Both the position numbers and the translations under genes were made by a program. The notes below the pieces were generated by a model, which saw nothing but the letters and a program-made list of their open reading frames with translations, had not been told where the DNA came from and did not search any database. 64,000 nucleotides of DNA from Adhaeribacter terrigena (GTDB lineage: Bacteria > Bacteroidota > Bacteroidia > Cytophagales > Hymenobacteraceae): contig NZ_JAEHFX010000012.1 in the NCBI RefSeq assembly GCF_016623615.1, forward strand, positions 41,770-105,769, given 5' to 3'. Shown in pieces: positions 25,385 through 34,270 of this stretch (its first letter is position 1; each line of letters opens with the position of its first letter).

Positions 25385-27196
25385 TTATAATGCTTCTACT
25401 TTTTTCTCGTAGCGTTTGCGGTCGTTTTCGTCTAACCAGATCTTCCGCATCCGGATTGATTTTGGCGTTACTTCCAGGTATTCATCTTTCTGGATGTATT
25501 CCATGGCTTCTTCCAGAGAGAATTGTTTTTTGGGAACGATCTTCACGTTGTTGTCAGAACCGGAAGCGCGCATGTTGGTCAGCTGCTTGCCTTTCTGAAT
25601 GTTTACTGTTAAGTCGTTGCCGCGCGAGTGCTCGCCAATTACCTGACCCATGTAAACATCTTCACCTGGCTCTACGAAGAAAACACCACGATCCTGCAGT
25701 TTGTCAATAGAATAAGCAGTACCGGGACCAGTTTCCATCGCGATCAGGGAACCGTTAATACGACCCGGGATCGGACCTTTGAACGGCTCGTAGCTCAGGA
25801 AGCGGTGGTTCATGATGGCTTCACCGGCAGTTGCCGTTAAAACGTTATTACGCAGACCGATCAGACCACGCGCCGGAATGTTGAATTCCAAATGCTGTAA
25901 GTCGCCTTTCGGCTCCATAATGGTTAATTCACCTTTACGCATGGTTACCAGTTCAATTACTTTACCAGCAACATCATCCGGAACGTCTACCACAAGGTGC
26001 TCAATTGGTTCGTGACGTACGCCATCGATCTCTTTGAATAATACCTGCGGCTGACCAACCTGTAACTCATAACCTTCACGACGCATGGTTTCGATAAGAA
26101 CAGACAAGTGAAGAATACCACGGCCATAAACCAGGAAGGTATCTTCTTTATCAGTTTCAGCAACGCGCAGAGCAAGGTTTTTCTCCGTTTCTTTGAACAA
26201 ACGGTCGCGTAAGTGGCGGGAAGTAACAAATTTACCTTCCTTACCGAAGAACGGCGAGTTATTGATCGTGAACAACATGTTCATGGTCGGCTCGTCGATC
26301 GAGATACGCTCTAACGGCTCCGGATTTTCGAAATCGGCAAGGGTATCGCCAATGTCAAAACCTTCGATACCGGTTACAGCGCAGATCTCGCCGGCAGAAA
26401 CTTCTTCTACCTTCACGCGGCCTAAACCTTCGAATACGTTAAGTTCTTTGATCTTTACTTTTTTCATGCTGCCATCACGCTTGCACAGCGTCATGTTAGC
26501 GCCTTCTTTCAGGGTACCACGGTGCACACGACCAATAGCGATACGACCAACGAAAGAAGAATAGTCAAGAGAAGTGATCTGCATTTGCGGCGTGCCTTCA
26601 CGGAACGGCGCCTGCGGAATTACTTCAATAATAGCATCTAAAAGCGGCGTGATGTCTTCGGTTTTGTTGTTCCAGTCGGTGCTCATCCAACCTTGTTTCG
26701 AGGAACCATAAAGCGTGGTGAAGTCTAACTGATCTTCGGTAGCGCCTAAGTTGAACATCAGGTCAAAAACCTGCTCATGCACTTCATCCGGGCGGCAGTT
26801 TTCTTTATCTACTTTGTTTACCACCACAATTGGCTTTAAACCTAAGTCGATTGCTTTACCCAGTACGAAACGGGTCTGCGGCATGGCGCCTTCAAAGGCA
26901 TCTACCAACAGCAATACGCCATCAGCCATTTTCAATACCCGCTCTACTTCACCGCCAAAGTCGGCGTGACCAGGAGTATCAATAACGTTGATCTTCACAC
27001 CTTTGTAGCGTACCGATACGTTTTTGGAAACGATCGTGATACCGCGTTCGCGTTCCAGGTCGTTGTTGTCCAGAATTAAGTCGTCGAACTGCTGGTGCTC
27101 GTCAAATAGCTTAGAGGCGTGGATGATCTTGTCAACCAGGGTCGTTTTGCCGTGGTCAACGTGGGCAATAATGGCAATATTACGGATACTTTGCAT
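25385..27196 (-). CDS. typA: Ribosome-associated GTPase TypA/BipA
   Basis: A 603-residue translational GTPase. I start at the Met at 27196 (MQSIRNIAIIAHVDHGKTT), the standard TypA beginning, rather than eight residues upstream. The G domain has AHVDHGKTT (P-loop), RERGITI, DTPGHADFGGEVERVL and VVNKVDK. Elongation-factor-like domains follow, then the TypA-specific C-terminus with HSRGNDLTVN and KQLTNMRASGSDNN. It binds the ribosome and supports 50S assembly and growth under stress or cold. A TACCTTTG box lies about 20 bp upstream of the start. Confidence 0.96.
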   Translation of the reverse strand: MQSIRNIAIIAHVDHGKTTLVDKIIHASKLFDEHQQFDDLILDNNDLERERGITIVSKNVSVRYKGVKINVIDTPGHADFGGEVERVLKMADGVLLLVDAFEGAMPQTRFVLGKAIDLGLKPIVVVNKVDKENCRPDEVHEQVFDLMFNLGATEDQLDFTTLYGSSKQGWMSTDWNNKTEDITPLLDAIIEVIPQAPFREGTPQMQITSLDYSSFVGRIAIGRVHRGTLKEGANMTLCKRDGSMKKVKIKELNVFEGLGRVKVEEVSAGEICAVTGIEGFDIGDTLADFENPEPLERISIDEPTMNMLFTINNSPFFGKEGKFVTSRHLRDRLFKETEKNLALRVAETDKEDTFLVYGRGILHLSVLIETMRREGYELQVGQPQVLFKEIDGVRHEPIEHLVVDVPDDVAGKVIELVTMRKGELTIMEPKGDLQHLEFNIPARGLIGLRNNVLTATAGEAIMNHRFLSYEPFKGPIPGRINGSLIAMETGPGTAYSIDKLQDRGVFFVEPGEDVYMGQVIGEHSRGNDLTVNIQKGKQLTNMRASGSDNNVKIVPKKQFSLEEAMEYIQKDEYLEVTPKSIRMRKIWLDENDRKRYEKKVEAL

Positions 27197-27217
27197 TGAA
27201 AATTTTATATCAGGGCG

Positions 27218-27225
27218 CAAAGGTA
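27218..27225 (-). promoter_or_regulatory. -7 box (TACCTTTG) for typA
   Basis: The minus strand reads TACCTTTG, a good TAnnTTTG match, about 20 bp before the start. The -33 box is not clear. Confidence 0.6.
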
Positions 27226-27300
27226 CGAAGAAAAACTTGTTTTATAAGCAATTTTTCTAACCTTTACAAACTGCTGTTTGGTGTTTATTTTTTTTGTTTG

Positions 27301-27316
27301 AAAAGCATAGCGTTTT
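27301..27316 (-). repeat. AAAAC-N6-GTTTT family element
   Basis: The minus strand reads AAAACGCTATGCTTTT. It lies between typA and the repeat-bracketed DUF559 gene. Confidence 0.8.
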
Positions 27317-27355
27317 GGCGCTTTTGTGAAGTAACATAAGGGTTGAGGAAAAGAG

Positions 27356-27413
27356 TTCAAACCCCACCCCGGCCCTCCGCTAAATCAGGGAAGGGAGTTT
27401 TATCGGGAATTTT
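27356..27413 (+). repeat. G/C-rich repeat, left boundary of the DUF559 unit
   Basis: It contains CCCCACCCCGGCCCTCC, then CTAAATCAGGGAAGGGAG and TTTTATCGGGAATTTTT. It is inverted relative to the copy at 27983-28026 and direct relative to the one at 27881-27928. Confidence 0.8.
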
Positions 27414-27419
27414 TGAAGA

Positions 27420-27435
27420 AAAACGGTATGGTTTT
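27420..27435 (+). repeat. AAAAC-N6-GTTTT family element (perfect dyad)
   Basis: It reads AAAACGGTATGGTTTT, then ACCTGC and GAAAACTC. It lies between the left G/C repeat and the DUF559 stop. Confidence 0.85.
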
Positions 27436-27459
27436 ACCTGCGAAAACTCACTTCAGAAT

Positions 27460-27837
27460 TTAAGCGGCTTCCTGCTTTTGGAAATTTTCTGCAATTGTTT
27501 TTAAAACAGCATTCAGATAAATGAAAATTGCTTCATTCGGGAATCGCAGCACTTTATAATTCAGTTGATGCAGGCGGGTATCTCTTTCTTTGTCGTTTTC
27601 AACCGCTTCGGTTTCAGCGTGATGAACGCCGTCTAATGCAATTATTAGCATTTCCGAAGCGCAATAGAAATCTACAATAAAGTTCTCGATGCTGTGCTGC
27701 CTGCGAAATTTTCTGCCCGGCAGTTGTTCATGGCGCAAGTATTGCCAAAGCGTTTCTTCGGCGGAAGTTTGATTTTTGCGAAGTTCCTGCCGGTTAGTTT
27801 TGGGATGAGGCAGGTTATGAATTTCGTATTTAACCAT
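27460..27837 (-). CDS. DUF559 (Vsr-like) endonuclease-domain protein
   Basis: A 125-residue single-domain protein of the DUF559 group, related to very-short-patch-repair endonucleases and the restriction-endonuclease fold. Recognisable parts are QTSAEETLWQYLRHEQLPG, KFRRQHSIENFIVDFYCAS (catalytic Asp in VDF) and LIIALDGVHHAE, then VLRFPNEAIF. The protein is intact. It is flanked by G/C-rich repeats in inverted and direct arrangement, which suggests the gene travels with them. Family members are often small, stand alone and lack a known function. Nuclease activity is inferred from fold only. Confidence 0.85.
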   Translation of the reverse strand: MVKYEIHNLPHPKTNRQELRKNQTSAEETLWQYLRHEQLPGRKFRRQHSIENFIVDFYCASEMLIIALDGVHHAETEAVENDKERDTRLHQLNYKVLRFPNEAIFIYLNAVLKTIAENFQKQEAA

Positions 27838-27880
27838 TGTTGCAAATTTTCGGCTGCAACGCTTTGGTATAAATGGGAGT

Positions 27881-27928
27881 TCCGCCCCAGCCCTCCCCTA
27901 ATTCAGGGGATGACTTTGATCGGGAATG
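27881..27928 (+). repeat. G/C-rich repeat, internal direct copy
   Basis: It reads CCGCCCCAGCCCTCCCCTA, then ATTCAGGGGATGAC and TTTGATCGGGAATGCG. It matches the left boundary copy, including the shared tail ATCGGGAAT. Confidence 0.8.
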
Positions 27929-27982
27929 CGTATTGATGCTGTAAAATATAATGGTGTTTTCAGCGAAGCTGAAAAAGAAAAA

Positions 27983-28026
27983 ATTCCCTCCCCTGAATTA
28001 GGGGAGGGCTGGGGCGGGGTCAAACC
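27983..28026 (-). repeat. G/C-rich repeat, right boundary (inverted)
   Basis: It contains CCCTCCCCTGAATTAGGGG, an internal palindrome, then AGGGCTGGGGCGGGGTCAAA. It runs into the stop codon of the SulP gene (28020-28022), so the gene's last bases may come from the repeat. Confidence 0.8.
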
Positions 28027-29537
28027 ACTACATAGTGCGGGTCTTCCAGGATATTTACTTCGATCACGGCATCGGCATTTTTTAGAAGGGTGCGGCAGTC
28101 GGGGCTCAGGTGTTTCAGGAGTAACTTTTTGCCGGCTTTCAGGTAGCGTTCCGTTAGTTTGTTCAACGCATCTATGCCGCTCATATCCGCCACGCGGCTT
28201 TCTTTAAAATCGATGATGACTTCTTTCGGGTCACCTGCTACGTCGAATTTTTCGGTGAAAGCGGTAACAGAACCAAAGAAAAGCGGACCGTAAATTTCGT
28301 AGTGTTTCGCACCGCTGGAATCTACGAATTTTCGGGCGCGGATGCGTTTGGCGCTTTCCCAGGCAAAAACCAAAGCCGAAATAATTACACCGATCAGAAC
28401 CGCCAACGCTAAATTATGCAGCCAGATCGTAATTACAGCTACCAGGATTCCCACAAAAATATCGTGTTTCGGCATTTTGTTTATGATCCGGAAACTGATC
28501 CATTCGAAGGTGCTGATCGCTACCATGATCATAACACCAACCAAAGCTGCCATCGGTACATTCTCGATAACCGGCGCACCCACCAGGATGATGGCTAAAA
28601 TAGCAAGCGCTGCTACTACTCCGGAAAGTCTTGCTCTTGCGCCGGCACTTAAATTTACCAGCGTTTGCGCGATCATGGCGCAGCCGCCCATGCCAAAGAA
28701 AAAACCGTTCAGAATGTTAGCGCTGCCCTGCGCCACGCATTCTTTATTGCTATTACCCCGGTTGCCCACTATTTCGTCTACCAGGTTCAGCGTGAGCAAA
28801 CTTTCGGTTAAACCCACGCCAGCCATAATTAACGCATAAGGGAAAATGATCTGCAGCATTTCAAACGTAAGAGGCACTTGCGGAATATGGAAAGGAGGGA
28901 AACCGCCGCTCACCGAGGCAATATCTTTTACCGTTTTTGTATCGATGCCCAAGCCCATTACCAACGCAAAAATTACGATGATGGCTACCAGGGAAGGCGG
29001 AACGGCTTTGGTGATCTTCGGGAGGAAAACGATAATGGTAATGGTTAGCGCTACCAGGCCCAGCATGGTATAAAGTGCCGGACCGGCAAGCCAAACCGTT
29101 TCGCCATTTACCACCGTTTTGAATTGCTCCAGCTGGCTCATGAAAATAATTACGGCCAGGCCATTTACAAAGCCAAACATAACCGGCTGCGGCACCAGTC
29201 TGATAAATTTCCCTAACTTAAATACGCCCACCAGAATTTGCAGTACGCCCGCCAAAGCCACCGCCGCAAACACGTATTCTATGCCGTGGCTTTGCATTAA
29301 GGCAATTAAAACGATCACCGTTGCGCCTGCGCCACCCGAGATCAAGCCCGGTCTTCCACCGAAAATCGCCGTAATCAAACCCATAATGAAAGCAGCGTAT
29401 AAGCCAACCAATGGTGGAAATCCGCCTAAAATGGCAAAAGACAGCGATTCCGGCATCATGGTCATGGCTACGGTTAGCCCGGCCAGGATCTCGGTTTTGT
29501 AATTGATATTTTTAAAACTTTGTATAGTGAAATTCAT
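28020..29537 (-). CDS. SulP-family anion transporter with STAS domain
   Basis: A 505-residue SulP (SLC26) transporter. The N-terminal membrane domain has about 10-12 hydrophobic helices (AGLTVAMTMMPESLSFAIL, FGGRPGLISGGAGATVI, GFFFGMGGCAMIAQTLVNL). A short C-terminal STAS domain follows (about 410-500; VIIDFKESRVADMSGIDALN). It probably carries sulfate, bicarbonate or another anion; the substrate cannot be told. The stop codon lies inside a G/C-rich repeat, so the final residues may have been altered by repeat insertion. It is divergent from msrB, with a 420-bp gap. Confidence 0.9.
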   Translation of the reverse strand: MNFTIQSFKNINYKTEILAGLTVAMTMMPESLSFAILGGFPPLVGLYAAFIMGLITAIFGGRPGLISGGAGATVIVLIALMQSHGIEYVFAAVALAGVLQILVGVFKLGKFIRLVPQPVMFGFVNGLAVIIFMSQLEQFKTVVNGETVWLAGPALYTMLGLVALTITIIVFLPKITKAVPPSLVAIIVIFALVMGLGIDTKTVKDIASVSGGFPPFHIPQVPLTFEMLQIIFPYALIMAGVGLTESLLTLNLVDEIVGNRGNSNKECVAQGSANILNGFFFGMGGCAMIAQTLVNLSAGARARLSGVVAALAILAIILVGAPVIENVPMAALVGVMIMVAISTFEWISFRIINKMPKHDIFVGILVAVITIWLHNLALAVLIGVIISALVFAWESAKRIRARKFVDSSGAKHYEIYGPLFFGSVTAFTEKFDVAGDPKEVIIDFKESRVADMSGIDALNKLTERYLKAGKKLLLKHLSPDCRTLLKNADAVIEVNILEDPHYVVV

Positions 29538-29959
29538 AATAAAAAAGAAATGCTATGCCACGGCGCTCAAAAAGTAATGGCGCCGGGTTAAATTATTGCG
29601 GAATAAGTTTTCAGGGATTTTTGAAGCAGGCAAACGCAACGGCCGGGATGCCGTGCAAAATGAAAGCCAGAAAGCAAGGGAAATCAGTGGGGAGCAGAAG
29701 CCATGCGACTGGTTTGGGTTTTTGTGGCTGCAAAAGTAAGGATTAATGCTTGTTTTAGAAAGTAGTGCCTACGGCTGCTTGCTTTATGTTGCTTCCCGGG
29801 TCTTCTGTTTCCGGAAAAGATAGTAGCCGGTTTTCAACCAAAAACAGTTTCCGGTTGTTTTCAATAAAATAACAACCAGGAATGAAGCAATGCTGTTGCC
29901 GGTTTAAATTTTCTCTTGAAGCCAATATCCAACTACCAGATACCAATATCACATTAGCC
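29538..29959. other. Intergenic gap between SulP and msrB
   Basis: No gene is visible. A 63-codon plus-strand frame (29555-29746) shows no family features. The last 40 bp hold CCAATATCC / CCAGATACCAATATC words, an iterated-word tract just before the msrB start. Confidence 0.5.
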
Positions 29960-30496
29960 ATGAAAAAATTCTTCTTCTTTTTATTCCTGCTCCCTTTCAG
30001 CTTCAGTGCCTGCGGCCAGAAGCAGGAGCCCCGAAACGCTATGCAGAACGGGCAAAAAAGTCCGGGTTATAAAGATATCAGGATCACGAAAAGCTCAAAA
30101 ACCGGGCGCGATACGGTGATTAAAACCGATGCGGAATGGCGGAAACAGTTAAGCCCGGAGCAATTTGAAGTGACCCGCCGCAAAGGTACCGAAACGCCTT
30201 TTCGCAATAAGTATAACGCCAACAAACAAGCCGGCATTTACAAATGTATTGGCTGTGGTTTAGACCTTTTCCGTTCCGAAACCAAATTTGAAAGTGGTAC
30301 CGGCTGGCCTAGCTTTTACGATAAGATCGGCAACAACGTAACCATAGGAAAAGACAACAGTATGGGCATGACCCGCGACGAAGTGGTTTGTTCCCGTTGC
30401 GGCGCGCATTTGGGGCACGTTTTTAACGACGGTCCGAAACCCACCGGCCTGCGGTATTGCATGAATTCGGCTGCGCTGGATTTTGTGAAGAAATGA
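29960..30496 (+). CDS. msrB: Peptide-methionine (R)-S-oxide reductase, lipoprotein
   Basis: A 178-residue MsrB started at the ATG at 29960, giving a lipobox signal (PFSFSACGQ). The SelR domain has both zinc CxxC pairs (CIGC, CSRC), [16 protein letters not shown] and the catalytic cysteine in [10 protein letters not shown]. It reduces methionine-R-sulfoxide in oxidised proteins. The lipobox places it in the periplasm on a membrane, unlike cytoplasmic MsrB. Possible electron supply from DsbD, encoded elsewhere in the window, is inference. Confidence 0.93.
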   Translation: MKKFFFFLFLLPFSFSACGQKQEPRNAMQNGQKSPGYKDIRITKSSKTGRDTVIKTDAEWRKQLSPEQFEVTRRKGTETPFRNKYNANKQAGIYKCIGCGLDLFRSETKFESGTGWPSFYDKIGNNVTIGKDNSMGMTRDEVVCSRCGAHLGHVFNDGPKPTGLRYCMNSAALDFVKK

Positions 30497-30658
30497 AACA
30501 AAAAACATTTAAACAGTGCGTTTCATTTCGTTTAAATATTCCTTGAAATATAAGTATTTTAATAAACCATTTGTGCTGCAGTAATTTCAACAGCCCGGGC
30601 GCAGGAACTACCAACAATAATCTGGACAGGAGCGTAAAGCCAGAGAAAATAGTTGCAG

Positions 30659-31030
30659 ATGGAAACCGCAGGAAAATTGTTCGAAAAATTATTGAAGTTG
30701 CCGGCCGTTGGGGCGCTGGGTTTTTGTTTTGTGCTGGCTTGCTCTACTGTTAAAGAACAGGGCGAGCCCGAAATAACGGCTGCACCCACCGAAATTACCA
30801 ACGATGTGCAACGCCAGATTATTTACGAACAAGGGTCTGAAAGAACCATCCGGCAAAATGCTAACCCCATTCCCACCGGCGACCAATTGCAGTTAAATGA
30901 AAAAGCGAGCGAAATAAACCGCAAGAAAAACATTGAAGAAGGCAGTAACCCCAACGCTCCTTCTAATACCCCAACCGAAGAACGCCCGCGGCAAATGCGC
31001 AATGTGGGGAACGATACCATTGCCAGGTAA
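30659..31030 (+). CDS. Small putative lipoprotein, 123 aa
   Basis: A 123-residue protein started at the ATG at 30659 (a TTG lies six bases upstream). The hydrophobic segment (about 11-27) ends FVLACSTV, a plausible lipobox. The mature part is polar and Asn/Pro/Glu/Arg-rich without obvious structure (SNPNAPSNTPTEERPRQ), so it is probably disordered. No family recognised. It ends at a terminator shared with the convergent H1-like gene. Confidence 0.65.
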   Translation: METAGKLFEKLLKLPAVGALGFCFVLACSTVKEQGEPEITAAPTEITNDVQRQIIYEQGSERTIRQNANPIPTGDQLQLNEKASEINRKKNIEEGSNPNAPSNTPTEERPRQMRNVGNDTIAR

Positions 31031-31055
31031 AGCCTGAACAGCAATGCTTTAAATC

Positions 31056-31095
31056 TAAAAACCCGGCTTTAAAAATTAAAGGCCGGGTTTTTTAT
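31056..31095. terminator. Bidirectional terminator between convergent genes
   Basis: An AAAACCCGGC/GCCGGGTTTT stem with T/A runs on both sides, between the lipoprotein gene and the H1-like gene. Confidence 0.85.
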
Positions 31096-31116
31096 TGGTT
31101 TACTCTAAAATGAGGT

Positions 31117-31629
31117 TTATTCTACTCCGGTAGTTTCGTTGCTCGCAGAAGAAGGAACGCTTTCGGAGGAAGCAGCCGGACGGCGGCCACGTCCGCGGCC
31201 CGTAGCGCTGGTAGTAGTTTTAGTGCTGCGCGTAGAAGTGGCGCGGGTGCGGGCAGCCGTAGTAGCTGCGGCCGGTTTCCGGCCCCGGGTTGTGCCACCG
31301 GTAGTTTTGGCAGCTGTGGCCGTACTGGTTTTTCTGCCGCGTTTTGGTTTGGTTTCGCCGGCCAGCTCTTCAAATTGCTCGGAGATCGGTTCCAGCATTT
31401 CTTCGTTCACGTAATCGGAGCCTTCTTTAAATTTGCGTTTTGCATCTTTAATCAGGCTTTTCAGCGTTTTTTTGCTGTCTTTTTTCAGTTCTTTAATAGC
31501 CTTTTTCAGCTTTTTATCCATATCGCGCTCCAGTTTTTTGGTAGCGGCGGCCAGCGATTTTTTGCCGGTTTTCTTCTTTGCTGTTTTTTTATCGGAGCTT
31601 TTGGCGCCCTTTTTATTTTCTTTTTTCAT
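31117..31629 (-). CDS. Histone H1-like, Lys/Ala-rich DNA-binding protein
   Basis: A 170-residue, strongly basic protein. Residues 1-75 are Lys-rich and helical (KKLKKAIKELKKDSKKTLKS). A short acidic middle (about 76-93; LEPISEQFEELAGE) separates it from a disordered tail rich in Thr, Ala, Arg and Gly. The tail has AT-hook-like patches (PKRGRK, RGRKPAA, GRGRGRRP). This matches the bacterial histone H1-like class that compacts or regulates DNA; the AT-hook patches suggest binding in the minor groove of AT-rich DNA. Target sites are unknown. Confidence 0.8.
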   Translation of the reverse strand: MKKENKKGAKSSDKKTAKKKTGKKSLAAATKKLERDMDKKLKKAIKELKKDSKKTLKSLIKDAKRKFKEGSDYVNEEMLEPISEQFEELAGETKPKRGRKTSTATAAKTTGGTTRGRKPAAATTAARTRATSTRSTKTTTSATGRGRGRRPAASSESVPSSASNETTGVE

Positions 31630-31858
31630 AGTAAGCGGTTATAAATAAATTTTAAGTTTTGCAGCTTTGCCGGAAATCCGGGCCTGAATAAGGTGTTAAC
31701 GAATGAACCGTTAAATTTTAGATATTCAGATATTTAGATGAAGTAATATACGAGATTTCGAATGAAAAGGTAAATTAATTTAAGCCCAATTCGTGAAAAT
31801 CTTTACTGGTTGGTTTGAAACACCGGCTGGTACATCTTTAAGTAAGGCCCAAAGTCTG

Positions 31859-31874
31859 AAAACGCTATGATTTC
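31859..31874 (+). repeat. AAAAC-N6-GTTTT family element, left of an inverted pair
   Basis: It reads AAAACGCTATGATTTC, then GGGCCT and GAAAAGTA. It is inverted relative to the copy at 31970, with the shared A before the T-run, so the two copies look like sisters. Confidence 0.88.
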
Positions 31875-31924
31875 GGGCCTGAAAAGTATAACCTTTAGCA
31901 GCTTCATTCAGGTTGCTTTTTGTG

Positions 31925-31932
31925 TATCTTTG
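31925..31932 (+). promoter_or_regulatory. -7 box (TATCTTTG) upstream of metG
   Basis: TATCTTTG matches TAnnTTTG and lies between two inverted family elements. The -33 box is poor, and the leader to metG would be about 170 nt. Confidence 0.45.
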
Positions 31933-31969
31933 CACGTTTTTCAGAAATCCAAAAGCAGTTTTTTGCCCG

Positions 31970-31985
31970 GAAATCATAGCGTTTT
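31970..31985 (-). repeat. AAAAC-N6-GTTTT family element, right of an inverted pair
   Basis: The minus strand reads AAAACGCTATGATTTC, then CGGGCAAAAAACTG. It is a near-exact inverted copy of 31859. Confidence 0.88.
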
Positions 31986-32107
31986 TCACGCGGTTTCCCT
32001 TGCCAAAGCTTTAAGAATGCTGAAAAGTTTACTACGCAGAATTAAAACGAGGAGCAACGAAAATTCATTTTCAAATCTCCCAATCTCCCAATTTTCAAAT
32101 TGAAAAG

Positions 32108-34141
32108 ATGCAACCGAAAAGATATACCGTAACCGCCGCCCTTCCTTACGCCAACGGACCCGTACACATTGGTCACGTAGCCGGCGTGTATTTGCCCGCC
32201 GATATTTACGTGCGTTATTTACGCTCCAACAACCGCGACGTAAAGTTCATTTGCGGCTCCGACGAACACGGCGTTCCGATTACCATCAGGGCGCAGAAAG
32301 AAGGCGTAACGCCGCAGCAGGTGGTAGATAAATACCATAAATTAATGGGTGATGCGTTCCGCGATTTCAACATTTCCTTCGATATTTATTCGCGCACTTC
32401 CAACCAAACGCACCACGAAACTGCTTCCGGATTTTTCAAAAAATTGTACGAAGAAGGCAAGTTCGTAGAGCAGGTTTCGCAGCAGTATTTCGACGAAAAA
32501 AATCAGCAATTCTTAGCAGATCGTTACATTGTAGGAACCTGTCCGAAATGCGGCAACGAAAACGCGTACGGCGACCAGTGCGAAAGCTGCGGAAGTTCGT
32601 TAAATGCGACCGATCTGATCAATCCGAAAAGCATGCTTTCCGGTGAAAAACCGGTGATGAAGGAAACGAAACACTGGTATTTGCCTTTGGATCAATACGA
32701 AGGCTGGTTGCGCGAATGGATCGTGGAAGGTCACAAAGATGACTGGAAAACGAACGTTTACGGCCAGTGTAAAAGCTGGATCGATGGTGGTTTGCACCCG
32801 CGTGCCGTAACCCGAGATCTTGATTGGGGTGTACCGGTTCCGCTGCCCGGTGCTGAAGGAAAAGTATTGTATGTATGGTTCGATGCGCCAATTGGTTACA
32901 TTTCTGCTACCAAGGATCTTACCGAAGATTGGGAGAAATACTGGAAAGATCCGGAAACCAAACTGCTGCATTTTATTGGCAAAGACAACATCGTTTTCCA
33001 TTGCATTATTTTCCCGGCCATGCTCAAAGCGCACGGCGATTATATTTTACCAGATAACGTTCCCGCGAATGAGTTCCTGAACCTGGAAGGCGATAAAATT
33101 TCAACCTCAAGAAACTGGGCGGTTTGGTTGCACGAATACCTGGAAGAATTCAAAGGCAAAGGCGACGTGCTGCGTTACGTTTTATGCGCCAACGCTCCGG
33201 AAACCAAAGACAACGACTTCACCTGGAAAGATTACCAGGCCCGAAACAACAACGAACTTTTGGCCATTTTAGGCAACTTCGTAAACCGCGCATTGGTGCT
33301 CACGCATAAATATTACGAAGGCAAAGTTCCGGCCCGAAATGAACTGACCGAACTCGATAAACTGGTGCTTGATGAAATGTCGAAATTTCCGGCGTTGATC
33401 GCAGCTTCCATTGAGCAATATCGTTTTAAAGAAGCCTTGCAGGAAGTAATGAACCTGGCGCGTTTGGGCAATAAATATTTAGCTGAAACCGAGCCCTGGA
33501 AACTCATTAAAACCGACGCGGCCCGTGTTCAAACCATCCTGAATATTGCCCTGCAGATCTGCGGTTCGTTAACCATCGTAATGGAGCCGTTCCTGCCAAC
33601 TTCTGCCAAAGCCTTAGCCGATATGCTGAACATTCACTTAGGCAAGTGGGAAGAAGCCGGCGCGGCGGAATACATTTTACCAAATCACCCGATCGGCGAA
33701 GCAAAGCTGTTATTTGAAAAAGTGGAAGACGAAACGGTAGACAAACAGGTACAAAAACTGCTCGATACCAAAACCGCTAACCAACTGGCCAACGCGCAAG
33801 CCGCACCTTCTAAAGAGAACATCAGCTTCGACGATTTTCAGAAAATGGACATCCGGATCGGTACCATTTTAGAAGCCGAAAAAGTAGCCAAAACCAAGAA
33901 GCTTTTAAAACTGAAAGTTGATACCGGCATTGATCAGAGAACGATTGTAAGCGGTATTGCGGAACATTTCGTGCCGGAAGCAATTGTTGGTCAGCAGGTA
34001 GCCGTTCTGGTGAATTTAGCGCCACGCGAGATCAAAGGAATCGAAAGCCAGGGCATGATCTTAATGGCCGAAAATGCGGACGGCAGTTTGAAATTTATGC
34101 AACCGTCGGCGGTTGTGAACAACGGCAGCTCCGTGAGTTAA
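32108..34141 (+). CDS. metG: Methionyl-tRNA synthetase
   Basis: A 677-residue class I aminoacyl-tRNA synthetase that charges tRNA-Met. The nucleotide-binding signature is [10 protein letters not shown] (residues 14-23). The second signature is KISTS (about 330) in place of the textbook KMSKS, a normal variant in this enzyme. A zinc knuckle [18 protein letters not shown] lies near 145-163. The C-terminal domain (about 573-677; [19 protein letters not shown]) is the EMAP/Trbp111-type tRNA-binding fold that dimerises the long form. Full length, with a shared terminator against the convergent MFS gene. Confidence 0.97.
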   Translation: MQPKRYTVTAALPYANGPVHIGHVAGVYLPADIYVRYLRSNNRDVKFICGSDEHGVPITIRAQKEGVTPQQVVDKYHKLMGDAFRDFNISFDIYSRTSNQTHHETASGFFKKLYEEGKFVEQVSQQYFDEKNQQFLADRYIVGTCPKCGNENAYGDQCESCGSSLNATDLINPKSMLSGEKPVMKETKHWYLPLDQYEGWLREWIVEGHKDDWKTNVYGQCKSWIDGGLHPRAVTRDLDWGVPVPLPGAEGKVLYVWFDAPIGYISATKDLTEDWEKYWKDPETKLLHFIGKDNIVFHCIIFPAMLKAHGDYILPDNVPANEFLNLEGDKISTSRNWAVWLHEYLEEFKGKGDVLRYVLCANAPETKDNDFTWKDYQARNNNELLAILGNFVNRALVLTHKYYEGKVPARNELTELDKLVLDEMSKFPALIAASIEQYRFKEALQEVMNLARLGNKYLAETEPWKLIKTDAARVQTILNIALQICGSLTIVMEPFLPTSAKALADMLNIHLGKWEEAGAAEYILPNHPIGEAKLLFEKVEDETVDKQVQKLLDTKTANQLANAQAAPSKENISFDDFQKMDIRIGTILEAEKVAKTKKLLKLKVDTGIDQRTIVSGIAEHFVPEAIVGQQVAVLVNLAPREIKGIESQGMILMAENADGSLKFMQPSAVVNNGSSVS

Positions 34142-34180
34142 TTCGTAAACTGAAGGGACCGGCAATTCATATTATAAATT

Positions 34181-34220
34181 TAAAAAGCAGCACGGAATTA
34201 ATTCTGTGCTGCTTTTTTTA
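34181..34220. terminator. Bidirectional terminator between metG and the MFS gene
   Basis: AAAAGCAGCAC(A/G) arms pair with GTGCTGCTTTTTTT around GGAATTAATTC. Confidence 0.88.
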
Positions 34221-34236
34221 TGAACTTCTCCAAATA

Positions 34237-34252
34237 AAAACGATGTGCTTTC
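34237..34252 (+). repeat. AAAAC-N6-GTTTT family element (variant)
   Basis: It reads AAAACGATGTGCTTTC, then GGTCGT and AAAAAGTC. The centre lacks TA, but the tail and spacing are normal. Confidence 0.6.
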
Positions 34253-34270
34253 GGTCGTAAAAAGTCGGGG

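Larger units (their letters stand above)
31630..32107. other. Intergenic region with a repeat pair and metG promoter
   Basis: No gene. It holds an ATTTAGATATTCAGATATT iterated-word tract (about 31711-31735), an inverted pair of family elements (31859 and 31970), a TATCTTTG box between them, and CAATCTCCC words directly before the metG start. Confidence 0.6.

Noticed and set aside
28342..28839. 165-codon frame antisense to the SulP transporter
   Set aside because: It repeats the reversed codons of the transporter helices, with no signal or motif of its own.
29555..29746. 63-codon frame between SulP and msrB
   Set aside because: Lys/Gly/Ser-rich without family features; lies in a divergent control region.
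29882..29959. Longer start for msrB
   Set aside because: The extra 26 residues precede a perfect lipoprotein signal, which must be N-terminal.
30036..30051. GAAACGCTATGC inside msrB as a family element
   Set aside because: It matches only the left half, has no T-run and no tail; chance is likely.
31139..31414. Val/Arg-rich frame antisense to the H1-like gene
   Set aside because: A mirror of the repetitive Ala/Thr/Arg codons of the real gene.
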